DNA from: Oricola sp.
GTDB lineage: Bacteria; Pseudomonadota; Alphaproteobacteria; Rhizobiales; Rhizobiaceae
Assembly (NCBI RefSeq): GCF_022763245.1
Contig: NZ_JALEGV010000014.1
Coordinates: 354,324 to 418,323, forward strand
Direction of reading: 5' to 3'
DNA: 64,000 nucleotides
Shown: positions 14,539 to 26,275 of the stretch, piece by piece
Layout of the letters: each line of letters starts with the position of its first letter
How positions within the stretch are numbered: the stretch's first letter is position 1
Made by a program: the position numbers and the translations under genes
Notes under the pieces: model-generated
Databases searched by the model: none
The model's input: only the letters and a program-made list of their open reading frames with translations
Told to the model about the DNA's origin: nothing

Positions 14539-15189
14539 TGAATTTCCGATCTCTGAAAATGCACGCAGTATTGCGCGCTTCGCACAGCTTACACGACGCG
14601 CAACACAATGTAAAATTACGTGACCGGCTGGGTACGGTTTTGAAATCATCAAGTTCTTGAGATAGAAGCGGTGTCGCCGAGACGGCCTGCCGTTGTAAGC
14701 GCGCTATCGCCCTTTGCCAGTCGTCGATTTCATGTGCGCGGTATTTCCATTCGCTATTCGCGAACCAATCACCTCGCCGGTCCTGACATGGTCGTTCTCG
14801 TTCCCGTGCCTCGAATTATCAAGATGTTCGAATAGAGTTTGAGGCTTCGGGAGCATGAATGGTGCATATCGACTTGCAGGATGTTGGCATGAGAGCGCAG
14901 ACGTCTTAACAACTCCTGTAATATCTTGATGCTCTCGAGTTTCGTAGTCGGCGTCTGGAAGTCCGCCTTGAGGGCGCAAGGTTGTCCTAGGTCTGACATC
15001 GGCACAAAGAAGGCCCCTTCGCCTCCGACCTCTCAGGCCGATGTGCACCCGTTGGACACACCTCCACCGCCTCTCCACCCAAACCCTTCTCCCCGCTCGC
15101 CTTTCCCGTCCTCCCCGCGCCCATCCGTCCACCGCGCCTGACGGTCCGCCACACTGCCCGCACCTTTTTTGGAAGCGGAGAGGCATGGC
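14539..15189. other. 650-bp region without a recognised gene
   Basis: Between two divergent hypothetical genes. Open frames on the minus strand across 14704-15189 are continuations antisense to the next gene and show no family motif. Base composition changes from mixed in the middle (14760-14960, more AT) to strongly pyrimidine-rich near 15050-15130. I see no terminator, tRNA or repeat. Confidence 0.45.
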
Positions 15190-16029
15190 ATGGCGTTCGA
15201 GTGGGCGCGGGCGATCGAGAAGAACCGGGACGAGCTGATCGGCATCGTCACGACGCTGTTCGTGCTGGCGGGCATTCGCACCGGCGTGGCGGTGGAGACG
15301 CTGCCGCACGCGCTTTATCTGCGCATTCTCGGCGTGCTGCGGCCGGCGGAGGCCGCCGCGCGGCGGCTGATCCTGATGGCGGCCTGCATGCTGGTCGTGG
15401 TCACCGTGCGGCGCGCCGAAACGCGCGGGGTCCGGCCGGTGCGCGCCGTCGGTTCCGCGCCCGACCCCAAGGCGCCCGACCCCAAGGCGGCCGACGCGGC
15501 GCCGGCGCGGGCGGCGCCGGATGCCGTTGGCGCCGGGCGGATGGAGGCCTGCGCCACGTCTCTCGTCATGCAAAGCGAGCGCCCGCCCGAGGCCGCCGGT
15601 CCCCGGATCAACCCCGGCGACGACGCCCGGGGCGCGGCCGCGCGCGACGCGGCCGAGCGCGCGCGGGGCGGGGCCTTCATGCTGTTCGATCCGCTCAAGC
15701 GCCGTCGCCATCCGTGGCTCGAGCCGGGCGATTTCGCCGAGCCGTGGCTCGACGACGAACCGGCCTTCTATCCATGGGAGCCGGTCGGCGCGGCGGGGCT
15801 TTGCGGGCGGATCAGGGCGCTGGAATGGGCGCTGGAGGACCTGCGGGGCCATGCGCTGCGCCTTGCCCGCTGGCGCGCGCGGCGCGATCGCGGGGTCTGC
15901 CGGCCGCGGCGCTGGCGCGTCATGCGGCCGGGCCGCCCGCCGGGCCTGCCGAAGCGGCCGAAAAAGCCGGTCGAGCGGGTGTTGCGCGAGTGCCAGGTCC
16001 TGGCGCTCGACGCCTGGAACACGTCCTGA
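15190..16029 (+). CDS. Conserved hypothetical protein, paralogue of the gene at 46369-47082
   Basis: 279 aa from ATG 15190, with GGAGAGG about 9 nt upstream. The N-terminal 60 residues (MAFEWARAIEKNRDELIGIV, then LFVLAGI and LRPAEAAARRLILMAA) and the C-terminal block (ALRLARWRARRDR ... RPGRPPGLPKR ... VLRECQVLA) closely parallel the second copy in this window, while the centre is a variable Ala/Pro-rich linker. The first part has two weakly hydrophobic helices. Arg-rich C-terminal segments suggest nucleic-acid or membrane-surface contact. I recognise it as a Hyphomicrobiales-specific family of unknown function. Confidence 0.75.
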   Translation: MAFEWARAIEKNRDELIGIVTTLFVLAGIRTGVAVETLPHALYLRILGVLRPAEAAARRLILMAACMLVVVTVRRAETRGVRPVRAVGSAPDPKAPDPKAADAAPARAAPDAVGAGRMEACATSLVMQSERPPEAAGPRINPGDDARGAAARDAAERARGGAFMLFDPLKRRRHPWLEPGDFAEPWLDDEPAFYPWEPVGAAGLCGRIRALEWALEDLRGHALRLARWRARRDRGVCRPRRWRVMRPGRPPGLPKRPKKPVERVLRECQVLALDAWNTS

Positions 16030-16113
16030 CCGAGCCCCGTTTGCAGCCTTGCTGGAAGCCTTGCCGCCTGGCGCGCCCGTCCCGAATCCGGGGCGTGGCG
16101 GCGCCGGCGCGCG

Positions 16114-16485
16114 TCAGCCGTAGATCTGGCGGATCAGCCCGGTCTTCACCCAGCCGCTGCGGCAGGGTCCGTCATAGGGCGTCGGTTCCTCGAAGACGAT
16201 GCCGATGCCGCATGTCTCGTCCTCGCCCTCGATGACGCCGGTCCAGTCGCCCTCGGCGTCGCAGCCGGCGACAACGGCGCCCTCGGGCAGGGTGGCGATC
16301 ACGGGATAGGCGTCGCCCGGCCCGGCGCGCAGCTCCGTCCCGTCGCGTTCGACGCGGAAGCCGACGCTGCAGGCGCCATGTTCCGGGTCGGCGTCGAGCA
16401 TGACCGGCCGTCCGGCGGGATCGTCCGCGAGCGCCGGGGCGGACAGAAGCGCGATGGCGATCGCGGGGAGAAGCCGAGTGCGCAT
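16114..16485 (-). CDS. Exported SH3-domain protein
   Basis: 123 aa. A clear signal peptide (MRTRLLPAIAIALLSAPALA) is followed by a bacterial SH3-like domain: VERDGTELRAGPGDAYPVIATL matches the 'LNVRSGPGTxYxVI' strand-loop, with GWVKTGLI near the end. Four Cys in the mature part (ACSVG, AGCDA, TCGIG, GPCRS) probably form disulfides. Likely periplasmic; such domains bind peptidoglycan or proteins. It follows the MoxR gene by 9 nt and is probably in its operon. Confidence 0.82.
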   Translation of the reverse strand: MRTRLLPAIAIALLSAPALADDPAGRPVMLDADPEHGACSVGFRVERDGTELRAGPGDAYPVIATLPEGAVVAGCDAEGDWTGVIEGEDETCGIGIVFEEPTPYDGPCRSGWVKTGLIRQIYG

Positions 16486-16494
16486 GGCCGGCGC

Positions 16495-17337
16495 CTAGCC
16501 GCCGCGCTGGCGGGTGAGGAAGGCCAGCCGTTCGAACAGGTGCACGTCCTGTTCGTTCTTCAACAGCGCGCCATGCAGTTTCGGCAGGGCGTTCTTCGCG
16601 TCGCCGCGCAGCGTCTCCGGCTCGACGTCGTCGGCGACCAGCAGGCGGATCCAGTCGAGCACCTCGGAGGTCGAGGGCTTTTTCTTCAGCCCGGCGACCT
16701 CGCGGATCTCGTAGAACTGGGTCAGCGCGGCGTGGACGAGGTTCTGCTTGATGCCCGGATAGTGGACGTCGACGATCGCCTTGAGCGTCTGCATGTCCGG
16801 GAACTTGATGTAGTGGAAGAAACAGCGGCGCAGGAACGCGTCGGGCAGTTCCTTCTCGTTGTTGGAGGTGATGATGACGATCGGCCGGTGTTCCGCGCGC
16901 ACCGTCTCGCCGGTCTCGTAGACGAAGAACTCCATGCGGTCGAGTTCCTGCAGGAGGTCGTTGGGAAACTCGATGTCGGCCTTGTCGATCTCGTCGATCA
17001 GGAGCACGGTCTTGCGGCCGGCGGTGAACGCCTCCCACAACTTGCCGCGCTTGATGTAGTTGGCGATGTCCTCGAAACGCGGGTCGCCCAGCTGCGAATC
17101 GCGCAGCCGCGACACGGCGTCGTACTCGTAGAGGCCCTGCTGCGCCTTGGTGGTGGACTTGATGTGCCACTCGATCAGGTCGAGCCCCAGCGCGGCGGCG
17201 ACCTGCCTCGCCAGCTCGGTCTTGCCGGTGCCGGGCTCGCCCTTCACCAGCAGCGGCCGCTCCAGCTTGATGGCGGCATTGACCGCGACGGTCAGGTCCT
17301 TCTCGGCGACATAGGCTTCGGTGCCTTCAAACAGCAT
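16495..17337 (-). CDS. MoxR-family AAA+ ATPase
   Basis: 280 aa. Walker A is VKGEPGTGKTELA (near residue 35), Walker B is TVLLIDEIDKAD, sensor 1 is IVIITSNNE and the arginine region is AFLRRCFFHYIKFPD. The pattern DLIEWHIKSTTKAQQGLYEYD is typical of the MoxR sub-family associated with von Willebrand factor A partners. The ATG at 17337 was chosen for its GAGGA site; longer in-frame starts exist. MoxR proteins act as chaperone-like ATPases in complex assembly. The usual VWA-domain partner gene is absent; instead an SH3 protein follows. Confidence 0.88.
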   Translation of the reverse strand: MLFEGTEAYVAEKDLTVAVNAAIKLERPLLVKGEPGTGKTELARQVAAALGLDLIEWHIKSTTKAQQGLYEYDAVSRLRDSQLGDPRFEDIANYIKRGKLWEAFTAGRKTVLLIDEIDKADIEFPNDLLQELDRMEFFVYETGETVRAEHRPIVIITSNNEKELPDAFLRRCFFHYIKFPDMQTLKAIVDVHYPGIKQNLVHAALTQFYEIREVAGLKKKPSTSEVLDWIRLLVADDVEPETLRGDAKNALPKLHGALLKNEQDVHLFERLAFLTRQRGG

Positions 17338-17605
17338 GCGCAAATCCTCGATCCTCGCCCTCGTCATAGGCATGCCGGCTGCCACCGGCAAGCCGGCAAT
17401 GGTGATTTGGCCTGTCGCGTCTGTGCGCAATCGCACACCGCGCGCAGCCGGCGAATGCTAGGTGAGTTGTGCCGGGGGAGGGCGCACCCGACTTCCGGTG
17501 GTGGGGGGCCTCGCATCGATCCCAGTTGCCCCACGGATCGCGCGCGGGGCCCCTCATCCGACTTCGGCCGGCGGCAGGTTTGCCGCCGCCGGGTCGGCTG
17601 TCGCC

Positions 17606-18487
17606 TCAGCGGGTGGGAACCGGCGTCTCGCCGCGGTAGTCGTAGAAGCCGCGGCCCGTCTTGCGGCCGAGCCACCCCGCCTCCACATATTTCACCAGCA
17701 GCGGACAGGGCCGGTATTTCGAATCCGACAGCCCTTCGTGCAGGACCTGCATGATCGCCAGGCAGGTGTCGAGACCGATGAAGTCGGCCAGTTCGAGCGG
17801 ACCCATCGGATGGTTGGCGCCGAGCTTCATCGCCGTGTCGATCGCCTCGACCGACCCGACACCCTCATAGAGGGTGTAGATCGCCTCGTTGATCATCGGG
17901 AGCAGGATGCGGTTGACGATGAAGGCCGGGAAGTCTTCCGACACGGTCGTGGTCTTGCCGAGCGAAGCCACATAGGCCTTGGACGCTTCGAAGGTCACGT
18001 CTTCCGTGGCGATGCCGCGCACCAGTTCCACCAGCTTCATGCGCGGAACCGGGTTCATGAAGTGGATGCCCATGAAGCGCTCCGGCCGGTCGGTCGAGGC
18101 GGCCAGCCGGGTGATCGAGATCGAGGAGGTGTTGGACGCGAGCATCGCCTCGGGCTTCAGGACCGGGCACAATTTCGAGAAGATCGAGCGCTTGACCTCC
18201 TCCTTCTCGCTGGCGGCCTCGATCACGAGGTCGCAATCGGCGAGATCCTCCAGCGTGCCGCATGCCGTGATGCGGGCGCCGGCTGCGTCGGCGTCGGCGG
18301 CGTCCATCTTGCCACCGGAGACGGCGCGGGCCATCGCCTCCACGATCTTCGCCTTGCCGGCTTCGGCGTTTTCCAGCGCGATGTCGTTCAGCTTGACGTC
18401 ATAGCCGGCCGTCGCGCTGACTTGTGCGATGCCACAGCCCATTTGCCCGGCGCCGATGACGCCAATCGTCCTGATGTTTCCCGTCAT
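17606..18487 (-). CDS. hbdA: 3-hydroxybutyryl-CoA dehydrogenase
   Basis: 293 aa, standard length. The NAD-binding GxGxMG appears as GVIGAGQMGCGIAQ at the N terminus. SNTSSISIT and IHFMNPVPRMKLVELV contain the catalytic Ser/His region, and the C-terminal domain has NRILLPMINEAIYTLYEGVG and HPMGPLELADFIGLDT. It interconverts 3-hydroxybutyryl-CoA and acetoacetyl-CoA in butanoate or fatty-acid metabolism and polyhydroxybutyrate turnover. In many rhizobia this gene follows etfBA; here etfB begins 46 kb away at the window end. Confidence 0.94.
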   Translation of the reverse strand: MTGNIRTIGVIGAGQMGCGIAQVSATAGYDVKLNDIALENAEAGKAKIVEAMARAVSGGKMDAADADAAGARITACGTLEDLADCDLVIEAASEKEEVKRSIFSKLCPVLKPEAMLASNTSSISITRLAASTDRPERFMGIHFMNPVPRMKLVELVRGIATEDVTFEASKAYVASLGKTTTVSEDFPAFIVNRILLPMINEAIYTLYEGVGSVEAIDTAMKLGANHPMGPLELADFIGLDTCLAIMQVLHEGLSDSKYRPCPLLVKYVEAGWLGRKTGRGFYDYRGETPVPTR

Positions 18488-18582
18488 TGTCTTTCCCGCT
18501 GGTTGAGCGCCGCTTTTTTGAGCATCTTGCGATTGCTGCGCTGCAATGTAAACCGGGAATATTGCGGGCCCGCCGAAGGACG

Positions 18583-18951
18583 TCAGGGGGCCGGTTCGAG
18601 GCCGAGCTTGCGGCGCAGCCGGCGGGTCAGCCCGCTTGCGACGATGCGATGGCTCTCGGCCAGGTACTCCTTCAGCGCCTCGTCATCCATGGTCGCATCG
18701 GTCTGCCGCTGGATCCAGGTCATCCCGCGCGAGGCGAGATACGGCGCCGGGCGCAGGCCCGGCTGCTCCTTCAGGATGTCGAAGGCCAGTCCGGAAACCT
18801 TGAACGTCACGCCCAGCGTGTCGCCGTCGCTCCAGCCGGCGATGGCGAAGACCTTGCCGCCGACCTTCCAGACATGCGCCCCGCCCCATTGCACCACGTG
18901 AGTGGTTGCCGGCAGCGTGGCGCAGAAGGCGTTGTATGCGTCGAGCTGCAT
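18583..18951 (-). CDS. MmcQ/YjbR family protein
   Basis: 122 aa from ATG 18951. The sequence WGGAHVWKVGGKVFAIAGW, then GVTFKVSGLAFDILKEQPGL, and RGMTWIQ match the YjbR/MmcQ domain (a CyaY-like fold, sometimes noted as DNA-binding). Cellular role is unknown. The start was chosen because MQLDAYNAFCATLPATTHV is the conserved N terminus; an upstream Ser-rich extension is unlikely. It lies between hbdA and the broken L,D-transpeptidase gene. Confidence 0.82.
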   Translation of the reverse strand: MQLDAYNAFCATLPATTHVVQWGGAHVWKVGGKVFAIAGWSDGDTLGVTFKVSGLAFDILKEQPGLRPAPYLASRGMTWIQRQTDATMDDEALKEYLAESHRIVASGLTRRLRRKLGLEPAP

Positions 18952-18961
18952 CGAGGTCGCG

Positions 18962-20301
18962 CTACTCGATGAACTCGACCGCGACGCCCTTGGCGACAAG
19001 CCGGGCCAGTTCGGCGGCGTCCCAATTGGTCAGGCGAACGCAGCCATGGGAGTTGTTCTTGCCGATGCGGTCAGGCTCCGGCGTGCCGTGGATGCCGTAG
19101 GTCGGTTTGGACAGGGCGATCCAGATCGAGCCGACCGGCCCGTTCGGCCCCGGCGGGATCGTCAGGACGCTGTGATTGTCGCCCTGCACGAAATTGACCT
19201 TCGGATTGTAGGTGTAGTTCGGGTCGATGGCGACGCGTTCCACCTGAACCGATCCCGACGGGGAGGGCGTGTCGGAGGAGCCGATCGTGGCGGGATAGGC
19301 GGCGACCAGGCGTCCGGCGCCGTCATAGGCGCGCACCTGTTCGGCGGCCTTGTCGGCCTGGATCAGCGCCACGGGCGTCTCCACGTTCTGGCCGACCGCG
19401 ACAACGCGGATCACGGTCCCGGGCACCCAGAAATTGACCTCCGGATTGAGCGCGGACAGGTAGGATTCCGCCATGTGGAAACGTTCCGCCAGCATCTCGC
19501 GCGGCGAGGTGAACGACATGGCCGGCAGCTTGGCCTTCTCGGCATAATCTGCAGGAATGGTTTCGACGAAGGGCCGTCAACGTCTTCCTGCGTGATGACA
19601 TATTGGGCAAACGCCTCGCCGCCGGTCTGGGCGAGCGCGGCTTCGATCGCGACCTCGTCGGCCGGGTCGTAGGCGAGGCCGGTCTGCTGGCGGGCGGCGG
19701 CGATGGCCTTTCGAACATTGCCGCCCATCACGCCGTCAATCACGCCGGGCGAATAGCCCTGCCGGTCGAGCAGGACCTGGAGCTTGGCGATCGCTGGTCC
19801 GCGGGTCGGCACCTCGGGTATCTCGGGGCGCGGAATGGCGGCCGTCTCCACGGCGGGCCGGGTCTCGGTCTGGGCGGGGGCTTCGGCCGGCGGCAAGGCC
19901 GGCTCGGCTGTCGTTTCGGTTCCTTGCGGAGCGGGATCGAGCGGCGCGCGACCTACTCTCGACGGAGCCGGAACGGTATCGGTCGACGGATAGGGCGGGT
20001 TCGTGTCGCGCGGCGCCGGAGGATAAAGGTCCGCCTCGGGACCCGGCGGGCTGGCGAGCAGGGGCGGCAGGGCCCGCTCGAAGAGATTGCGCAGCGGCTG
20101 GGGTTCCTCGATGGCGATGATGCGGTTGGTCCGCCGGTCGAAATAGACCTTGCGGCCATGCCGGTCGATGAAATAGCCGACCTCGGCCTGCGCGACGCGA
20201 TCGGCCTGACCTGCGGTGTCGGCTCGCACGGGTACCGAGGCCGAAGAAAGGGTTAAGGTCGCCAGAAAAACCAGCAGGCCGACCGGAATGAGCGGTTTCA
20301 T
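18962..20301 (-). pseudogene. L,D-transpeptidase (YkuD family), frameshifted
   Basis: The first part, from ATG 20301, has a signal peptide (MKPLIPVGLLVFLATLTLSS), a Pro-rich linker and a peptidoglycan-binding domain (AKLQVLLDRQGYSPGVIDGV). Near 19570 one base is missing: the frame ends in GPSSKPFLQ, whereas inserting one base gives GPFVETIPADYAEKAKLPAM and joins the second part. That part carries EMLAERFHMAESYLSALNP and the YkuD domain with IPPGPNGPVGSIWIALSKP and the catalytic SHGCVRL. Such enzymes make 3-3 cross-links in peptidoglycan or attach proteins to it. Either the gene is inactive or the base is a sequencing error; the rest is fully conserved, favouring a recent event or error. Confidence 0.85.
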
Positions 20302-20406
20302 TCGGAAATCCCCAGAAGGCGGCCTACCGTCCGAAGACCGGTCCCGCCCGAATCGATTGCGTCCCAACGGAACTTAGATCGAATACAATCGCGGCCTCAA
20401 CATGAC

Positions 20407-20430
20407 TGACCCGGCACGAAGGCCGGGTCA
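20407..20430 (-). terminator. Perfect 9-bp hairpin downstream of clpB
   Basis: TGACCCGGC-ACGAAG-GCCGGGTCA starts 23 nt after the clpB stop on the minus strand. There is no T-run, so it may be a weak terminator or a message-stabilising 3' hairpin. Confidence 0.45.
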
Positions 20431-20452
20431 GACGAGACTATCTGCGGGCCGG

Positions 20453-23065
<2,613 letters not shown>

Positions 23066-23282
23066 TATCGGTCTCCAATCGTCCGGACAGCCTCGCGCGA
23101 GCACCGACCGGTTCATCGTTGACGGGTTCCCGCAAGCGGCAAACCCCTGTGTCGAAACAGGATATGGTGGCGTGCGCCGGGGAATAAAAGGGGGCCGCTT
23201 ATGCGCTGCAGGAAAAATCAGCGGGGAGGTCCGCGGCCCTGGGCGGGCTCTTCGGGAGGCAGGTCGGGCTGCGGACAGGCAT

Positions 23283-23312
23283 AAAAAAACCGCGCCGGTT
23301 GAGGCGCGGTTT
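23283..23312 (-). terminator. Rho-independent terminator after the DUF4167 gene
   Basis: On the minus strand ACCGCGCC-TCAACC-GGCGCGGT followed by seven T. It begins 25 nt after the stop of the DUF4167 gene. Confidence 0.9.
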
Positions 23313-23337
23313 GAAAGGAATGCCGTGTGTCTGGCGA

Positions 23338-24024
23338 TCAGGCTTCGGCAGCCACTGCTTCGGCGTCGCCGGAGGCGGCGTCCTCGGACATCTCGCTTGC
23401 TGCTTCGCTTTCCTCCGCGGTGCGGCGCGGCTTGCGCGGGCGACGCGGGGCGCGCTTGGCCGGTGCTGCGGCGCGCTCCTGTTCCTGCTCTTCGAGGGCC
23501 ACCTCGACCGGGGTTTCGCCGATCACGGGCTGGGGCGCCTCGGCGGCGTCCTGACCGTTCGGCTGGGCCTCGCCATTGGTCTTGGCCGCCTGGGGTTCGC
23601 GGTCGCGCTTGCGCGGTTCTTTGTCCTGGCGGGCATTCTCTTGCCGGGCATTTTCCTGGCGAGGATTGTCCTGACGGGCGTTCTCGTTGTCGGCCGACGA
23701 CATCGAGTCGTCGCCGTCGTCATCCTGATCGCCGCCCTGCGCGCGTTCGTCGCGCTGGGCCTGGGCCTGCGCCTGGGCGGCCATGATGATCCGATTGTAG
23801 TGTTCGGCGTGCTGAAGGTAGTTCTCAGCCATCACGCTGTCGCCGGACGACAGGGCGTCGCGGGCCAGAGTGGTGTATTTGTCGGCAATCACTTGTGCGT
23901 TGCCGCGGATTTTGACGTCCGGTCCGTTGCTTTCGTAGTTGCGGGACAGCGGATTCTGGTTACGCCGGCCGCCTCCGCCATTACCGCGATTGCGCTGGCG
24001 GCGACCTTGCTGTTGTGGTCTCAT
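23338..24024 (-). CDS. DUF4167 domain protein
   Basis: 228 aa. A basic Arg/Gly/Asn-rich start (MRPQQQGRRQRNRGNGGGGR) precedes the conserved DUF4167 core (DVKIRGNAQVIADKYTTLAR, AENYLQHAEHYNRI; about 35-80). The rest is low-complexity and charged, with short repeats of the QENAR/QDNPR type near 130-150 and Arg/Lys blocks (KRAPRRPRKPRRT) before an acidic tail. RNA binding is plausible from composition, but function is unknown. The position prmC-DUF4167-clpB is one I recall as conserved across Hyphomicrobiales. Confidence 0.9.
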   Translation of the reverse strand: MRPQQQGRRQRNRGNGGGGRRNQNPLSRNYESNGPDVKIRGNAQVIADKYTTLARDALSSGDSVMAENYLQHAEHYNRIIMAAQAQAQAQRDERAQGGDQDDDGDDSMSSADNENARQDNPRQENARQENARQDKEPRKRDREPQAAKTNGEAQPNGQDAAEAPQPVIGETPVEVALEEQEQERAAAPAKRAPRRPRKPRRTAEESEAASEMSEDAASGDAEAVAAEA

Positions 24025-24307
24025 CAGACTCTCATGTTGTCATTGCAGTCGTTATGGATTGCGCAATGCGCTCGTTCGTTTCAGGCCAAGGAATCCCCCT
24101 ACCTTGCCTGACTTGCGAATTGTTTGTGTGCGTGCCTCTGCACCGATTCTGCAACCTGATCGGTGCAAGGCGGTCGTCCGCACGAAGAACGTTCTAGTTT
24201 TCGTTGGGTGCCGGACTGACGACCTCTCATCGGAGCCGTCTCAACTTAGGTAGCCTTCCAATGCTGCGTTGCCAAGTGGTTTTTTCACCGCAACCAGCAA
24301 GTTTTTG

Positions 24308-25180
24308 TCATTTTATGAAAAAAAGCGCCCTGTCATTGCCGGCATAGTCTGCGCGTTCCGCCGAAAGTCGCATCCCTGCTTGCGCGAACAGCTGCGTCAC
24401 GTCGGCCTTCTGGTCGTAACCGATCTCGACGGCCAGTGCCCCGTCCGGCGCGAGGAATGCGGGCGCCTGCGATGCGAGCACCCGATAGGCCGAAAGCCCG
24501 TCCGTGCCGCCGTCCAGCGCGGCCATCGGGTCGTGGTCGCGAACATCGGGCGCGAGGCCCGCAATGTCGGCGCTGCGGATGTAGGGCGGATTGGAGACGA
24601 TGAGGTCGAATTCGTCGGTGATCGCCTCGAACCAGTTTGACAGGACGAAGCCGAAACGGTCGTCCAGACCAAGCGCGGCGGCGTTGGCGTCCGCCATGTC
24701 GAGGGCTTCCTCGGAGACGTCGGTTCCGATGGCGACGGCCTCCGGCACCTCGGCGAGCAACGCAAGCGCGATGGCGCCACTTCCCGTTCCGACATCGAGG
24801 ATGCGGCAGGCGCCGGTACGCGCCGCTGTCTCCCGAACGAAGGGCAGCACGAGATCGACGAGTGTCTCCGTGTCGGGGCGGGGCACGAGCGTCGATGCGT
24901 TCAGCTTGAGCGGGAGGCCGTAGAATTCGCGTTCGCCGAGGATGCGATGCGCGGGCTCGCCCGACAGTCGGCGGACGAGGCACGCCTCGAAGCGCGCGGC
25001 CTTTTCGGCATCGACGGTCTTGCCGGGGTCCGTGATGCGGTCGAGCGTGGTTGCGCCGGTCGCGAATTCGAGCAGCAGGCCGGCGTCGAGGTCGGGGGTC
25101 GGGAACCCGGCCTGCGAGAGCCGTTTCCTCGCGTCGTCAAACAGACGGCTGACAGAATGCGGGGCGATGGCGGCGCTCAC
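24308..25180 (-). CDS. prmC: Peptide chain release factor N5-glutamine methyltransferase
   Basis: 290 aa. The SAM motif is [16 protein letters not shown] and the catalytic NPPY is in [14 protein letters not shown], which together with the N-terminal helical domain ([27 protein letters not shown], read in parts) identify PrmC/HemK. It methylates the Gln of the GGQ motif of release factors, here the product of the adjacent prfA. Its ATG overlaps the prfA stop by 4 nt, so the two are translationally coupled. Confidence 0.95.
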   Translation of the reverse strand: MSAAIAPHSVSRLFDDARKRLSQAGFPTPDLDAGLLLEFATGATTLDRITDPGKTVDAEKAARFEACLVRRLSGEPAHRILGEREFYGLPLKLNASTLVPRPDTETLVDLVLPFVRETAARTGACRILDVGTGSGAIALALLAEVPEAVAIGTDVSEEALDMADANAAALGLDDRFGFVLSNWFEAITDEFDLIVSNPPYIRSADIAGLAPDVRDHDPMAALDGGTDGLSAYRVLASQAPAFLAPDGALAVEIGYDQKADVTQLFAQAGMRLSAERADYAGNDRALFFIK

Positions 25181-26250
25181 GCCGCTTCCTCGGTCATCAG
25201 CCTGGCCTGGTGATCGGCGATCAGGGGCTCGATGACATCGTCCAGTTCGCCTTCCATCACCCGGTCGAGCTTGTAGAGCGTCAGGTTGATGCGGTGGTCG
25301 GTCAGGCGTCCCTGGGGGAAATTGTAGGTGCGGATGCGTTCCGAGCGGTCGCCGGAACCAACCTGCAGCCGCCGCGATTCGGCACGTTCGTCGGCGGCCT
25401 TCTGGCGCTCGGCGTCAAACAGCCGGGCGCGCAGGATTTCCATGGCGCGGGCGCGGTTCTGGTGCTGCGACTTTTCCGACTGCACGACCACGATGCCGGT
25501 CGGGATATGGGTGATCCGCACGGCCGAATCCGTGGTGTTGACGTGCTGCCCGCCGGCGCCGGAAGCGCGCATCGTGTCGATGCGCAGGTCCTGGTCGCGG
25601 ATGTCGACGTCGACTTCCTCGGCCTGCGGCAGCACGGCCACGGTGGCGGCGGAGGTGTGGATGCGCCCGCCTGCCTCGGTCTCCGGCACGCGCTGGACGC
25701 GGTGGACGCCGGATTCGAACTTCAGCCGCGAGAACACGCCGCGGCCGGACACCATGGCGATGATTTCCTTGTAGCCGCCCGCGTCGCCTTCCGAGGCGGA
25801 GATCACCTCGACCTTCCAGCCATGGACGGAGGCGTAGCGCTCGTACATGCGGAAGAGGTCGCCGGCGAAAAGTGCTGCTTCCAGGCCGCCGGTGCCCGCG
25901 CGGATTTCGAGAATGGCATTCTTCGTGTCGGCGGCGTCCTTCGGCAGCAGCAGGATGCGGATGTCCTTTTCCAGCGCCTCGATCTTTTCCTCGACCTCGG
26001 GCAATTCCATCTCGGCCAGCGCGCGCATGTCGCCATCGGTCGCCTTGTCGGCGAGGAGGGATTTCAGGTCGTCGCGTTCCGAATTGGCGGCCGTGTAGGC
26101 GCGGATCTTGCCGACGATTTCTTCCAATTCGGAATATTCGGAGGCGAGCTTCACATAGGTTTCGCTGTCCGGTCCGCTGGCCATCTCGCTTTCGAGCATG
26201 GCGAAGCGCTTGACCATCTGATCCATCTTGTCGGCGGGAAGTTCAATCAT
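25177..26250 (-). CDS. prfA: Peptide chain release factor 1
   Basis: 357 aa from ATG 26250 ([16 protein letters not shown]). The codon-recognition loop region and the peptidyl-tRNA hydrolysis motif GGQ ([18 protein letters not shown]) are intact, with the usual C-terminal [15 protein letters not shown]. It reads UAA and UAG. Upstream in-frame Met codons would add a 35-residue tail with no family support. It is preceded by ptsP with a 25-nt gap and followed by prmC. Confidence 0.96.
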   Translation of the reverse strand: MIELPADKMDQMVKRFAMLESEMASGPDSETYVKLASEYSELEEIVGKIRAYTAANSERDDLKSLLADKATDGDMRALAEMELPEVEEKIEALEKDIRILLLPKDAADTKNAILEIRAGTGGLEAALFAGDLFRMYERYASVHGWKVEVISASEGDAGGYKEIIAMVSGRGVFSRLKFESGVHRVQRVPETEAGGRIHTSAATVAVLPQAEEVDVDIRDQDLRIDTMRASGAGGQHVNTTDSAVRITHIPTGIVVVQSEKSQHQNRARAMEILRARLFDAERQKAADERAESRRLQVGSGDRSERIRTYNFPQGRLTDHRINLTLYKLDRVMEGELDDVIEPLIADHQARLMTEEAA

Positions 26251-26275
26251 GCGGCTCGGCGCTGGCTGTCTTGTC

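Noticed and set aside
14704..15852. 382-codon minus-strand open frame
   Set aside because: It is mostly antisense to the 15190-16029 gene, which has a convincing paralogue and ribosome site.
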